Assembly (NCBI RefSeq): GCF_030814225.1
Contig: NZ_JAUSUR010000005.1
Span: 62,001-126,000 of the forward strand
Direction: 5' to 3'
Source: Breznakia pachnodae
GTDB taxonomy: Bacteria > Bacillota_I > Bacilli_A > Erysipelotrichales > Erysipelotrichaceae
Length of the DNA: 64,000 bases
This document shows, in pieces, positions 43,672 to 52,089 of this stretch. The notes under the pieces were generated by a model. The model worked only from the letters and a program-made list of their open reading frames with translations, was not told the DNA's origin and did not search any database. Made by a program: the position numbers and the translations under genes. Every line of letters begins with the position of its first letter. The first letter of the stretch is position 1.

Positions 43672-44892
43672 TTATTTCTTCTTTATTCGTTTAAGTTTAT
43701 CAATAATACAATTACATAGCATTTCAGCAGATCCCTTTGCAAACATTGAATTCATTGCTGCATAGGTATTACGCTCATATGCTGACTTCTCTGCCATATA
43801 TTTTGCACCGCCATTTACCATTGTTACAACTAGGGTATTAGTAAATGGTGAGTGTTTTCTGATTTCATCGCCAATAATACTGGTAAGTTCAGGCTTTACA
43901 CCAATCAGCGCAATATCTCCTAAAATGATAACATCACTCCTTAACTTGTGATTTCCACCTTCCATATATAGATAGTATTTGGATGGTTTAATATCACTAA
44001 GTTTTTCAGGCATTCTTTGGCCTTTCAAATCACATTCAACAAAATCAATTACAAAATCAACTGCATTTTCTAATTTTACAATCTTATTTACACTTTGAAC
44101 AACCTCATTACCAAACTGTTGAGCTAAGCGATTCATCTGAAGAAACCCATCAGAACCCAACTTGTCATCGATTGCTGTAAACACTGGTGACTGATCACCA
44201 GCAGCACCAATTAAGAACATAGCTATCATCTCATCATCATATTGCTCTTCAATAAATGAAGATGTAGCACCACTAAGATCTGCACTTACACTGCATGTGC
44301 TATCTTTCATTACAGATGACTGTATATCATAATTATATAGTATTGCCAGTACTTTTCCATCAAGTGTCTTAAAACATACACTTTTAAGTTGGTTACTTGA
44401 ATAACCATTTGGATTTTTTCCCAACCAATAACCATTATCTGTGGATATATCACGATTAACATTGAAATGAGCTTCATTCGTGTTATAACCTACCTGTACT
44501 TCTTTTGCTGTTTTTATCGCTTGTAATACTGCTTTATATGTTGCATCTTCAATTGCATTACATAACAGTTCATTCTTTGTTTTTAATTCTTCATTTTTTA
44601 GTGCACTTTTTGAACGTACATGAGGTGCATTGAATGTATGCGTTGTTGTAATCCAGATATTATCTATAGATACATCACAGTTTTTGCTTATTAACTCCTT
44701 TAATTTTACGATTTCATAATCTTTAAGTGAAGTTAATTCTAGTGAGACAATCACAACTGACTCATTACTTTGAATATAAAGAACACGCACATGGAGTTCA
44801 TCATGAATATCTGTAAATGTCTCTATTGGAAATAAACTATCTGGAAGAAGAATTACTTCTTTTCCAATTCCTACTTTTAACTGTTGGTTCAT
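43672..44892 (-). CDS. Ceramidase-like hydrolase (copy A)
   Basis: 406 residues, same architecture as copy B: KVGIGKEVILLPD, VIVSLELTSLKD, IWITTTHTFNAPHVRSKS (the THTHS motif reads THTFN, losing the second His), SVSADLSGATSSFIEEQY and FLIGAAGDQSPVF. The loss of that His suggests altered or absent metal chemistry. It lies 26 bases after the amidohydrolase gene and 15 before copy B. GGAGG precedes the ATG. Confidence 0.75.
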   Translation of the reverse strand: MNQQLKVGIGKEVILLPDSLFPIETFTDIHDELHVRVLYIQSNESVVIVSLELTSLKDYEIVKLKELISKNCDVSIDNIWITTTHTFNAPHVRSKSALKNEELKTKNELLCNAIEDATYKAVLQAIKTAKEVQVGYNTNEAHFNVNRDISTDNGYWLGKNPNGYSSNQLKSVCFKTLDGKVLAILYNYDIQSSVMKDSTCSVSADLSGATSSFIEEQYDDEMIAMFLIGAAGDQSPVFTAIDDKLGSDGFLQMNRLAQQFGNEVVQSVNKIVKLENAVDFVIDFVECDLKGQRMPEKLSDIKPSKYYLYMEGGNHKLRSDVIILGDIALIGVKPELTSIIGDEIRKHSPFTNTLVVTMVNGGAKYMAEKSAYERNTYAAMNSMFAKGSAEMLCNCIIDKLKRIKKK

Positions 44893-44918
44893 GATACCTC
44901 CTTCGCATTCTTAATCCT

Positions 44919-45953
44919 CTACTTAATATGATACAATCTTTGCGCATTTTTATATAGAATTAAGTTCTTTTCTTCTTCACTGATATCCAATTCTCTTACA
45001 AACTGTGCACCATTCATCATCCATTCTTTTCTGACTGGATAAGAAGAACCATAGATAATATGATCAGCACCCAATACAGATACTGCACATTCCAGTTGTT
45101 CTTTTCCCCATGGTTGTGCATGAGACATTTCAAAGTAAACATTATTTTTAAATTGGTACTCAAGAGAATCATTACTATTTTCGAATCGCTTCACTTCATC
45201 ATTACTTGTTGTTTTCTTTGGCAAAAGCATATTTGCGATTGCAAAGAATCCACCACCAAGCATTGAATGTACAAATTTAAGATTAGGGTATTTCTCAAAA
45301 AAACCACTAAATAACTCTCTACCAATTGCGGTTGTCTGATCCACACATCTTCCATAAGAACGTCTAAGATTGTTGTATTCATAAATAGAATCATATTGAA
45401 CTGGTACTGGAGTATGATGAATATAAACTGTTGTTTCTTCTTCATTTAGTTTCTTAAAGAAATCTGCAAATATTTCATCATCCAGATACTTCTCTCCATA
45501 ATGAGCACACAACTGAATTCCATTCATTCCCAGGTCTTCTCTGCATCTTTTTAATTCCTTGAAACATTGTTTACTGGCAAACGGTGGAAGTACTGCAAGA
45601 GGAATCAATCTACCTTCACTCTTTTGTGCATATTCATACATTCCATCATTGAACTTCTTGCATGTATCAAGTGACATCCATTCATGACATCCAGGTATTT
45701 TCAATACTGCCTTATCAATACCGGCTTGATCCATGTCCGCTAATTGTTGTTCAATACGGTACTCACCCTGTACATAATCCAAATTATGATAACCCGTTGG
45801 TTTCTCAATACTTATTAAATTATGTTCACTCTGGTGATGTAAGTGTGCACTTGTTCCATAAGCTTTTGGTACTTCAGACATAAATTTTTCGCTCTCTTCT
45901 TCGCTTTCAAAAATGTCTTCTAAAAACCAATATATATTAGCATCTATAACCAA
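44919..45953 (-). CDS. Amidohydrolase-fold protein with altered metal ligands
   Basis: 344 residues of the amidohydrolase-2 (PF04909-type) TIM barrel: LADMDQAGIDKAVLKIPG, LAVLPPFASKQCFKELKRC, TTVYIHHTPVPV, LKFVHSMLGGGFF, ADHIIYGSSYPVR. The N-terminal HxH (usually DxHxH) reads DANIYW, and the late GSD reads GSS, so the usual metal site is largely missing. A TTG start with GGAGG 8 bases upstream fits best. First gene of the PTS/hydrolase operon. Confidence 0.82.
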   Translation of the reverse strand: MVIDANIYWFLEDIFESEEESEKFMSEVPKAYGTSAHLHHQSEHNLISIEKPTGYHNLDYVQGEYRIEQQLADMDQAGIDKAVLKIPGCHEWMSLDTCKKFNDGMYEYAQKSEGRLIPLAVLPPFASKQCFKELKRCREDLGMNGIQLCAHYGEKYLDDEIFADFFKKLNEEETTVYIHHTPVPVQYDSIYEYNNLRRSYGRCVDQTTAIGRELFSGFFEKYPNLKFVHSMLGGGFFAIANMLLPKKTTSNDEVKRFENSNDSLEYQFKNNVYFEMSHAQPWGKEQLECAVSVLGADHIIYGSSYPVRKEWMMNGAQFVRELDISEEEKNLILYKNAQRLYHIK

Positions 45954-46058
45954 TTATTTTACCTCCTTTTCTTTACACTCTCATTCTACGATAGAACCTA
46001 AAACATCAGCAATTCCATTTCTAAGCATATTTATTCCAAAACAGAATAAATAAAAAAA

Positions 46059-46082
46059 CTGCTGACTAATATAAGCCAGCAG
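46059..46082 (-). terminator. Terminator of the radical SAM/GroEL operon
   Basis: CTGCTG/CAGCAG stem with inner pairs, followed on the minus strand by seven U (46052-46058). It overlaps the last codons of the GroEL gene. Confidence 0.75.
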
Positions 46083-47709
46083 CGCTATCGTTAATAAGTT
46101 GTTGATTCAAATCCTTCTTAATAATACTATCCATTGATGTATCAACTAACACACTTTCAGTTGTTAAAATAAGCGAAGCAATACTTGAAGCAGATTGAAG
46201 GGCAACCTTCTCCACCGTACTAGGATCAATAATACCAGTTTCAAACATATCCACAAGTTCCAATGTATGAATATTATATCCAGTAACCGCATCTGTTTCC
46301 TCCAATCGCTTAATGTATGGATGAATATTCTTAACTCCAGCATTGATTAGAAGTTGATTAATTGGTTCTTTTAAACTATCAATAATAATCTGCAATCCAA
46401 TACACTCATCAATTGACGCCTCTTTTAAGTAACTTTGAAGATACTTTGCTGTATTCAAGTACGCCAAACCACCACCAGGCAAAATACCTTCTTTAATCGC
46501 AACTCTTGTAGCACAAAGAGCATCTTCAATTTTCATCTTCTTTTCTTTCATCTCTAATTCACTTAATGCACCAACCTTTAAAATAGCTGCTGACTCAGAT
46601 AAATTAGCCAATCGTTGCTCCAAACGATCCCTTTCAAACTCACTTGATGCATGATCCATAAGATGCGCAATCTGTTCTCTCTTTTGAGTCAGTTGCTCTT
46701 CATTGGCTTTTCCTTCAACAATCATTGAAGACTCTTTTTCCACTACGATTTGCCCTGCTCTTCCCAAATCTTCTATGTTTACACCCTCAAGAGTTAATCC
46801 CAACTCTTTATCTATAACCTTTCCACCAGTAACAATCGCTATGTCTTCTAGAATCTCCTTTCTTCTCTCATGCGTTGAAGGAGCTTTTATCGCAACTACA
46901 TTTAATATATTCTGTACCTTATTTAGTATCAGTGTAGACAATACTTCCTCACTAATTGCATCCGATATCAAGACCAAACTACCATCTACTTCAATTAACT
47001 TTTGAAGGATGTCTGCAATTTGCTCAATATTATCTATTTTTTCACCAGTAATTAAGAAATAAGGATTCTTAAATTCCGTTAGTGATTTCCCCTGATTGTT
47101 AACCATATAAGGTGAAATATAACCTTCATCAATTGTATATCCCTGTACAATTTCAAGTTCCGTTATTGTTGATTTTGATTCCTCAATTGTAATCAGTGCC
47201 TTATCACCAATCTGTTCAATCGCATTTGCAAGCAATTCTCCAATTTCTGCTTCACCAGATGAAATAGCTGCAATATCACGCACTTGTATTGGAATTACGA
47301 TTTCCTGCGTTGATAATGTAAGATGTTTGATTGCCAGATCAACTGCTTTTTTCATACTGCTTTTGATCATCATTGGGTTACATCCTTCATCAATATAGCG
47401 TACACCTTCATTGATCATTTTCTGAGCAAGCAGAATTGCTGTAGTAGTTCCATCACCTGCCAAATCATTTGTCTTAAGTGCTACCTCCTTCACTAGTTCA
47501 ATACCAACATTCTCAAATGGTTCTTCTAATATGAACTCCCTAGCGATGGTTGCACCATCATTGGTAATATATGGACCTGTATATTCATTGGCAATTACCA
47601 CATTTCTCCCCCTTGGCCCAAGTGTGGCTTTGATTGTATCTGCTAACTGATCAATCCCATCCATTAATGACTTTCTAGCCAGATCATTCGATATAATTTT
47701 CTTTCTCAT
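46066..47709 (-). CDS. groEL: Divergent GroEL chaperonin (paralogue, no GroES)
   Basis: About 547 residues, full length for Hsp60: TIKATLGPRGRNVVI, ITNDGATIAREF, TNDLAGDGTTTAILLAQKM, VATRVAIKEGILPGGGLAYL. It departs from housekeeping GroEL in many positions and ends INDSAAGLY instead of a GGM-rich tail. There is no groES gene next to it. It follows the TIGR03915-type DNA protein by 23 bases, in an operon driven by a LexA-like repressor region. I start at MRKKIIS (47709), with AAGGAGAG 6 bases upstream; a TTG two codons earlier is unlikely. Confidence 0.9.
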   Translation of the reverse strand: MRKKIISNDLARKSLMDGIDQLADTIKATLGPRGRNVVIANEYTGPYITNDGATIAREFILEEPFENVGIELVKEVALKTNDLAGDGTTTAILLAQKMINEGVRYIDEGCNPMMIKSSMKKAVDLAIKHLTLSTQEIVIPIQVRDIAAISSGEAEIGELLANAIEQIGDKALITIEESKSTITELEIVQGYTIDEGYISPYMVNNQGKSLTEFKNPYFLITGEKIDNIEQIADILQKLIEVDGSLVLISDAISEEVLSTLILNKVQNILNVVAIKAPSTHERRKEILEDIAIVTGGKVIDKELGLTLEGVNIEDLGRAGQIVVEKESSMIVEGKANEEQLTQKREQIAHLMDHASSEFERDRLEQRLANLSESAAILKVGALSELEMKEKKMKIEDALCATRVAIKEGILPGGGLAYLNTAKYLQSYLKEASIDECIGLQIIIDSLKEPINQLLINAGVKNIHPYIKRLEETDAVTGYNIHTLELVDMFETGIIDPSTVEKVALQSASSIASLILTTESVLVDTSMDSIIKKDLNQQLINDSAAGLY

Positions 47710-47732
47710 AAACAACTCTCCTTGTATGTGTC

Positions 47733-48497
47733 CTATTCCTGTGTTTCAGGAAGATATTTCCAATATTTCTTTGGCATAAAACTTCGTTGACATCTTTTAT
47801 TCTCACGTTCTTTAATTGCAATATTCTTAAAGTAGTCCTTCCATAATTTTAGATACTCATCTTCTTTTTCATTTTCAACCATTGATAAATCCATAGTAGT
47901 TGAATCTACAACAATAAATTCTTTACGATTGTATAAAGCTATTCGCATTCTTCCTTTATCATGAATCATCCAAATTTCCTGGCTTAAACGACTACTAAAG
48001 TGATCAGCAAGAAACTCCAAGATATCATTATCAGACTCATACTCTGCATACAGAAAGTTATTTGACATCTGAGCAAAACGAATAAATCCAGAGAATCGAT
48101 GTGCTTCATATTTTACATTCTGACATAATCGTTGTACTTCGATTACACAATCAATACTCTTCATAAAATTAACACGTTTCCCATGCTTAAAGGCATAGAT
48201 TATATAATGCAAAATTGGTAATTCCTTTTTCTTATTACCTGACAGAAATGCAGTATATACATAATATAAAGTAAAATCTGAAATTCGATCTCTTATCATG
48301 TTCACAATATATTGTGAATCATCCAAGTTTGTTGGAACTACTACAGGGATATCCAGCAAATTCTGAATATACTCTTTTTCTTCCACTACATCACTGGGTA
48401 TCTTTTTCTCTTTAAAGCATTTGTAAGCAATGGTTAATAAACCCTCAAGTGTTCCATCATATAAATAAACTTCTTCTACAATTGACCAGTGATGCAT
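47733..48497 (-). CDS. TIGR03915-type DNA metabolism protein (radical SAM partner)
   Basis: 254 residues: EEVYLYDGTLEGLLTIAYKCF near the N-terminus, a helical middle, HRFSGFIRFAQMSNNFLYAEYESDNDILEFLADHF, then a C-terminal YLKLWKDYFKNIAIKERENKRCQRSFMPKKYWKYLPE. This protein family is nearly always paired with a putative DNA-repair radical SAM protein, as here. Its function is not established. The first 22 bases overlap the radical SAM gene. Confidence 0.88.
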   Translation of the reverse strand: MHHWSIVEEVYLYDGTLEGLLTIAYKCFKEKKIPSDVVEEKEYIQNLLDIPVVVPTNLDDSQYIVNMIRDRISDFTLYYVYTAFLSGNKKKELPILHYIIYAFKHGKRVNFMKSIDCVIEVQRLCQNVKYEAHRFSGFIRFAQMSNNFLYAEYESDNDILEFLADHFSSRLSQEIWMIHDKGRMRIALYNRKEFIVVDSTTMDLSMVENEKEDEYLKLWKDYFKNIAIKERENKRCQRSFMPKKYWKYLPETQE

Positions 48498-49744
48498 TGT
48501 ACTTCATCCTTCATCGTTGGTTCAAATAAGGATAATTGAACCGATTTTGATGTTTCAATCAACTGTTTTCGCTCATCATGAATAAGTGCACTTGAGATTA
48601 GATTAGTATTAAAGAAAGAAGAACTTGAGAAGTACTTGCCATCGCATGTAATAAAGTATTTTGCTCTTTTTAATACCACTCTCATCTTCTTTAAACTTTC
48701 AAATGTAAGTTTATTGTACTTTCTTGCAGCAATAATTTTCTTGGCAGATAACACTCCAACCCCTGGAATCTTAAGTAACGTATAATAATCTGCTTTATTG
48801 ATTTCTACAGGAAATTGATCCAGATTACGTAAAGCCCAATCCGCCTTTGGATCAAGCAAGGTATTGAAATTCTGATGATCCTCATCTAATAAATCTTCAA
48901 CCTTAAATCCATAAAATCGAAGTAACCAATCTGCCTGATAAAGACGATTCTCACGTAGCAGTGGAGGCTTTTCAATGGCTGGTAGCAAATCATCATTATT
49001 TAGTGGTACATATGCAGAATAGTAGACGCGTTTCATATTCAGTTTGTCATACATTCCTTCCGCAAGTGCCAGAATCTTATGATCTGTATCAGGTGTAGCA
49101 CCAATAATTAACTGCGTTGTCTGCCCTGCTCTTACAAATTTGCAATCTTCTTTCACCGTTTTCTTAATGTACTTCATTGGTTCCAGAATTCCCTCTTTTT
49201 CTTTATTTGGGGCCAGAAGTTTTAAACTTTGACTGGAAGGTAATTCAATATTGATACTCATACGATCGACTAGCAGTCCCAATTTATTAATTAAATCCTG
49301 ACTTGCTCCAGGAATCGTCTTCGCATGTATATAACCATTAAACTTATGCTCTTTCCTTAGAATACGAACTGCCTCACATAAACATTCCATTGTATAATCA
49401 GGATTTTTAATTACCCCTGAACTAAGAAACAATCCTTCTATATAGTTGCGCTTATAGAAGTTAATCGTTAAGTCAGCAATTTCTCTTGGTGTGAAACATG
49501 CTCGTTCAATATTGTTGGATGCTCGATTCATGCAATACTTACAATCATAAATACATGAATTCGTCATCAGAATCTTAAGCAATGAGATACAACGACCATC
49601 AGATGAGAAACTATGACAGATGCCACATAACTTCGCATTTCCTATTCCATCTTTGGTATTCTTACGATCACTACCACTAGAACTACATGAGACATCATAC
49701 TTTGCACTATCCGCCAATATTCTCAATTTGTCAGCAACTTCCAT
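48476..49744 (-). CDS. Putative DNA modification/repair radical SAM protein
   Basis: 422 residues. The radical SAM cluster motif is CIYDCKYCMNR (about 67-77), followed by a TIM-barrel core and a C-terminal helix-hairpin-helix (LLKIPGVGVLSAKKIIAARK, about 325-344), which suggests DNA binding. It matches the TIGR03916 type. It is the first gene of the operon, divergent from the LexA/HdiR-like repressor gene. GGAGG lies 7 bases before the ATG. Confidence 0.92.
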   Translation of the reverse strand: MEVADKLRILADSAKYDVSCSSSGSDRKNTKDGIGNAKLCGICHSFSSDGRCISLLKILMTNSCIYDCKYCMNRASNNIERACFTPREIADLTINFYKRNYIEGLFLSSGVIKNPDYTMECLCEAVRILRKEHKFNGYIHAKTIPGASQDLINKLGLLVDRMSINIELPSSQSLKLLAPNKEKEGILEPMKYIKKTVKEDCKFVRAGQTTQLIIGATPDTDHKILALAEGMYDKLNMKRVYYSAYVPLNNDDLLPAIEKPPLLRENRLYQADWLLRFYGFKVEDLLDEDHQNFNTLLDPKADWALRNLDQFPVEINKADYYTLLKIPGVGVLSAKKIIAARKYNKLTFESLKKMRVVLKRAKYFITCDGKYFSSSSFFNTNLISSALIHDERKQLIETSKSVQLSLFEPTMKDEVQCITGQL

Positions 49745-49766
49745 TATGTAACCTCCGTTTCAAAAA

Positions 49767-49871
49767 TTACGTTTACGTACTTTTTACAATTTAATTATAC
49801 TCGTTAATTACGTAATTACAATACAAAAACGTAATTTTTTTATTTCGATTAACTTCAAACTTGCATTTACG
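49767..49871. promoter_or_regulatory. Repeated TTACGT/ACGTAA operator region
   Basis: Between divergent genes. TTACGT occurs twice in tandem (49767-49778), a 14-bp palindrome TAATTACGTAATTA spans 49805-49818, ACGTAA recurs at 49829-49834, and TTTACG lies at 49866-49871. The array overlaps the promoter regions of both the radical SAM operon and the self-cleaving repressor gene. Confidence 0.7.
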
Positions 49872-49906
49872 CACTATATTTCATATAATATAAATGAGGT
49901 GATTAG

Positions 49907-50521
49907 ATGCAACTAAATGAGTATATACGAATCAAAAGAAAAGAGCTAAAGCTCACAATCGAAGATGTTGCTAAATTTGTAGGGGTCAGCATGCCTACAG
50001 TTACTCGTTGGGAGTCCGGTGAAATAAAGAACATTAAAAATGATAAAATATCAAAACTGGCTACTGTATTAGAAATCGATCCACTTGTATTAATCGGGTG
50101 GGATGATGAAGCAGAGGTACAGGAATCAAAGAAAATGAAACCAATTCTTGGGTTTGTAAAAGCCGGATATGATTTAATTGCCAATGAACAACTGTTAGGT
50201 TATGAAGAAGTAACTACTGCTGAAATGAATAAAGGTGATTTCTTTCTTCAGGTCAAGGGTGATTCGATGATTGGATCTCATATTTTTGATGGAAGTAAGG
50301 TCTATGTAAAATCGCAACCGGATGTTTCTTCTGGAGATATTGCAGTTGTATTAATTGATGGTGAAGAGGCTACCATCAAGCGTGTAATCAAAGAGAAAAA
50401 CCTCCTTATTTTGGAAGCAACAAATCCTGATTATGAGAACAGATACTTTACTGCACAGGAAGTAAAAGAACTGCCTGTAACCATTATTGGTCGAGTAGTT
50501 TCTTGTAAGAATGAGTTTTAA
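49907..50521 (+). CDS. LexA/HdiR-like self-cleaving repressor
   Basis: 204 residues: an XRE-type helix-turn-helix (LTIEDVAKFVGVSMPTVTRWESGEI, about 16-40) fused to an S24 peptidase domain with cleavage site VKAG (Ala-Gly at about 84-85), catalytic Ser in KGDSMIGS (about 119) and Lys in ATIKRV. It resembles HdiR/ImmR rather than winged-helix LexA. DNA damage via RecA filament would trigger self-cleavage and release repression. GAGGTGA precedes the ATG. Confidence 0.9.
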   Translation: MQLNEYIRIKRKELKLTIEDVAKFVGVSMPTVTRWESGEIKNIKNDKISKLATVLEIDPLVLIGWDDEAEVQESKKMKPILGFVKAGYDLIANEQLLGYEEVTTAEMNKGDFFLQVKGDSMIGSHIFDGSKVYVKSQPDVSSGDIAVVLIDGEEATIKRVIKEKNLLILEATNPDYENRYFTAQEVKELPVTIIGRVVSCKNEF

Positions 50522-50532
50522 ATAGTAATAAG

Positions 50533-50577
50533 AAAGCACAGAAAGTAATTGAAATTTCTTTCTGTGCTTTTTTTTAT
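50533..50577. terminator. Bidirectional terminator after the repressor gene
   Basis: AAAGCACAGAAAG (50533-50545) and CTTTCTGTGCTTT (50558-50570) form a perfect 13-bp stem, followed by T7. It stops both converging genes. Confidence 0.85.
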
Positions 50578-51197
50578 ATTGTTTTTGCTGGGATTCCAAC
50601 TACTGTCATATTGCTTGGAATATCTTTTATAACAACTGATCCTGCACCTACAATAACATTCTCACCGATTTCAATATTATGAATAACTACACTCCCTATT
50701 CCCATCCATGTTTTTCTCCCTATTTTACAATTACCAACAATTGCTGCATTTGGTGATACATTTACATAATCGCATATCGTACAACCATGCTCAATGATTG
50801 AACCAGTATTAACAATACATCCTGTTCCAATATGCGCTTTTGCATTGATAAGCGCATTAGGTAATATCGTAGTCCCTATTTCTACCACTGCCATTCGACT
50901 TATAACTGCAGTAGGATGAATAATGGTCGCAAGTTTAACTCCTCTTCTTATTACTTGTTTGATTTTTTCTTCTCTTACCTGATTATCCCCTGTCGCCACA
51001 ATTACTTCATGGTAAGAATCAAGTAACACATCAAGATTTATTTCATCTTCATCATAGATTTGATAACCTGTAATCTTACAATTATGTTTCTCTTTTATCA
51101 TTAGAAAATCAATCTTAGCATAACAATTCATTTCAATTGCAGCATCTAATGTCACAAGACCCTGATCACCTGTACCCCATATTAATAGACTTTTCAT
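50574..51197 (-). CDS. NeuD/PglD-like sugar acyltransferase
   Basis: 207 residues. An N-terminal Rossmann-like part (SLLIWGTGDQGLVTLDAA) is followed by left-handed beta-helix repeats (IGTGCIVNTGSIIEHGCTICDYVNVSPNAAIVGNCKIG; IGENVIVGAGSVVIKDIPSNMTVVGIPAK). This layout matches NeuD, PglD and PerB, which acetylate amino sugars for sialic-acid-like or bacillosamine pathways. It follows the PHP gene by 9 bases, within the T-box-controlled unit. Confidence 0.88.
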   Translation of the reverse strand: MKSLLIWGTGDQGLVTLDAAIEMNCYAKIDFLMIKEKHNCKITGYQIYDEDEINLDVLLDSYHEVIVATGDNQVREEKIKQVIRRGVKLATIIHPTAVISRMAVVEIGTTILPNALINAKAHIGTGCIVNTGSIIEHGCTICDYVNVSPNAAIVGNCKIGRKTWMGIGSVVIHNIEIGENVIVGAGSVVIKDIPSNMTVVGIPAKTI

Positions 51198-51206
51198 ATT
51201 CCACCA

Positions 51207-52013
51207 TTACTTAAATTTTATTTCATCGACGAAATTTAGTGGAATATCTTTCAAAATTTCCATTGCCAGATTTTCTCGATTCTTCTCGAGTAGTGTGATT
51301 GGTGAATGAGCATCATAGCCAAATACCACTTTACAACCATAAGTCGCAATAATCTCCCAAAATTCTCTAAATGGATATGGGTATCGTTCTTCATAAATAA
51401 TATCTTTGTTTTTATTACTAACCACATAACTTTTCTTTCCATAATGAAATCCATTTAAATTAATCTCCAAAGGAATATCATAAGCAATACTAGCCTGCGC
51501 AATTCGATGTGTCGCTTCTACACAAGTCGAAGAAAAACTACGTCTTCCTAACATAAAATAATCTGGATGCGCTACATAAGTAATCATTTCTGTATCTAAT
51601 GCTTTCTCAATTTGAGAAGTATATTGAAGTACATCTTCATCACCGCAATAGCAATCATACTCATATCCAATATATTTGCAGTGTTGTCCCAATATCAGAT
51701 AATCACTGTATTCATACATCTCTTTCAGATACCCTATATGACTATCCATATACTCTACTTCAAATCCTACCTTAATATCTATAATTCCCTCATACTCCTT
51801 CTGCAGTTTTCTCATACTCGCAAAGTATTCATCTTTACTCTCATAATACATCCGACATGTTGGTAGTCTCATTTCTTTATAAGGGATGTGTTCACTGAAT
51901 CCAAGCAATTGAAATCCCGCATCTATCGCACTTTCCACATACTGTATATCTAAACCGTCTGCATGACCGCACCTTGCTGTATGTGTATGAATATTAAATT
52001 TTTGTTTTTTCAT
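51207..52013 (-). CDS. PHP-family phosphoesterase (HisK-like histidinol phosphatase)
   Basis: 268 residues with the PHP metal motifs: NIHTHTARCGHADG (8-21), LLGFSEHIPY, VGFEVEY, ILGQHCKY, YVAHPDYF and VFGYDAHSP. This matches the HisJ/HisK polymerase-and-histidinol-phosphatase type; the biological substrate need not be histidinol phosphate. AAAAGGAGG precedes the ATG. It is the first gene behind a T-box leader and is coupled to the NeuD-like gene. Confidence 0.87.
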   Translation of the reverse strand: MKKQKFNIHTHTARCGHADGLDIQYVESAIDAGFQLLGFSEHIPYKEMRLPTCRMYYESKDEYFASMRKLQKEYEGIIDIKVGFEVEYMDSHIGYLKEMYEYSDYLILGQHCKYIGYEYDCYCGDEDVLQYTSQIEKALDTEMITYVAHPDYFMLGRRSFSSTCVEATHRIAQASIAYDIPLEINLNGFHYGKKSYVVSNKNKDIIYEERYPYPFREFWEIIATYGCKVVFGYDAHSPITLLEKNRENLAMEILKDIPLNFVDEIKFK

Positions 52014-52053
52014 GTTATTTCCTCCTTTTTGTTCATGAATAATAATGCTTAAA

Positions 52054-52071
52054 CTACTTCTTATTTTTCAT
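52054..52071 (-). CDS. Five-codon mini-ORF after the T-box
   Basis: On the minus strand ATG-AAA-AAT-AAG-AAG-TAG (MKNKK, stop) lies right after the T-box terminator with a full AAGGAGAG site 5 bases upstream. It lies 40 bases before the PHP start. It may be a leader peptide, a remnant start or chance. Confidence 0.3.
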   Translation of the reverse strand: MKNKK

Positions 52072-52089
52072 AGTAGCTCTCCTTCGCGC

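Noticed and set aside
46023-46039. Sigma-54-like TTGGAATAAATATGCTT upstream of the PTS/hydrolase operon
   Set aside because: The GG and GC are 9 bases apart, not the required 10, and the -24 core is TGGAAT rather than TGGCAC.
47710-47732. A short groES before groEL
   Set aside because: The gap is only 23 bases to the preceding gene; nothing can encode a co-chaperonin.
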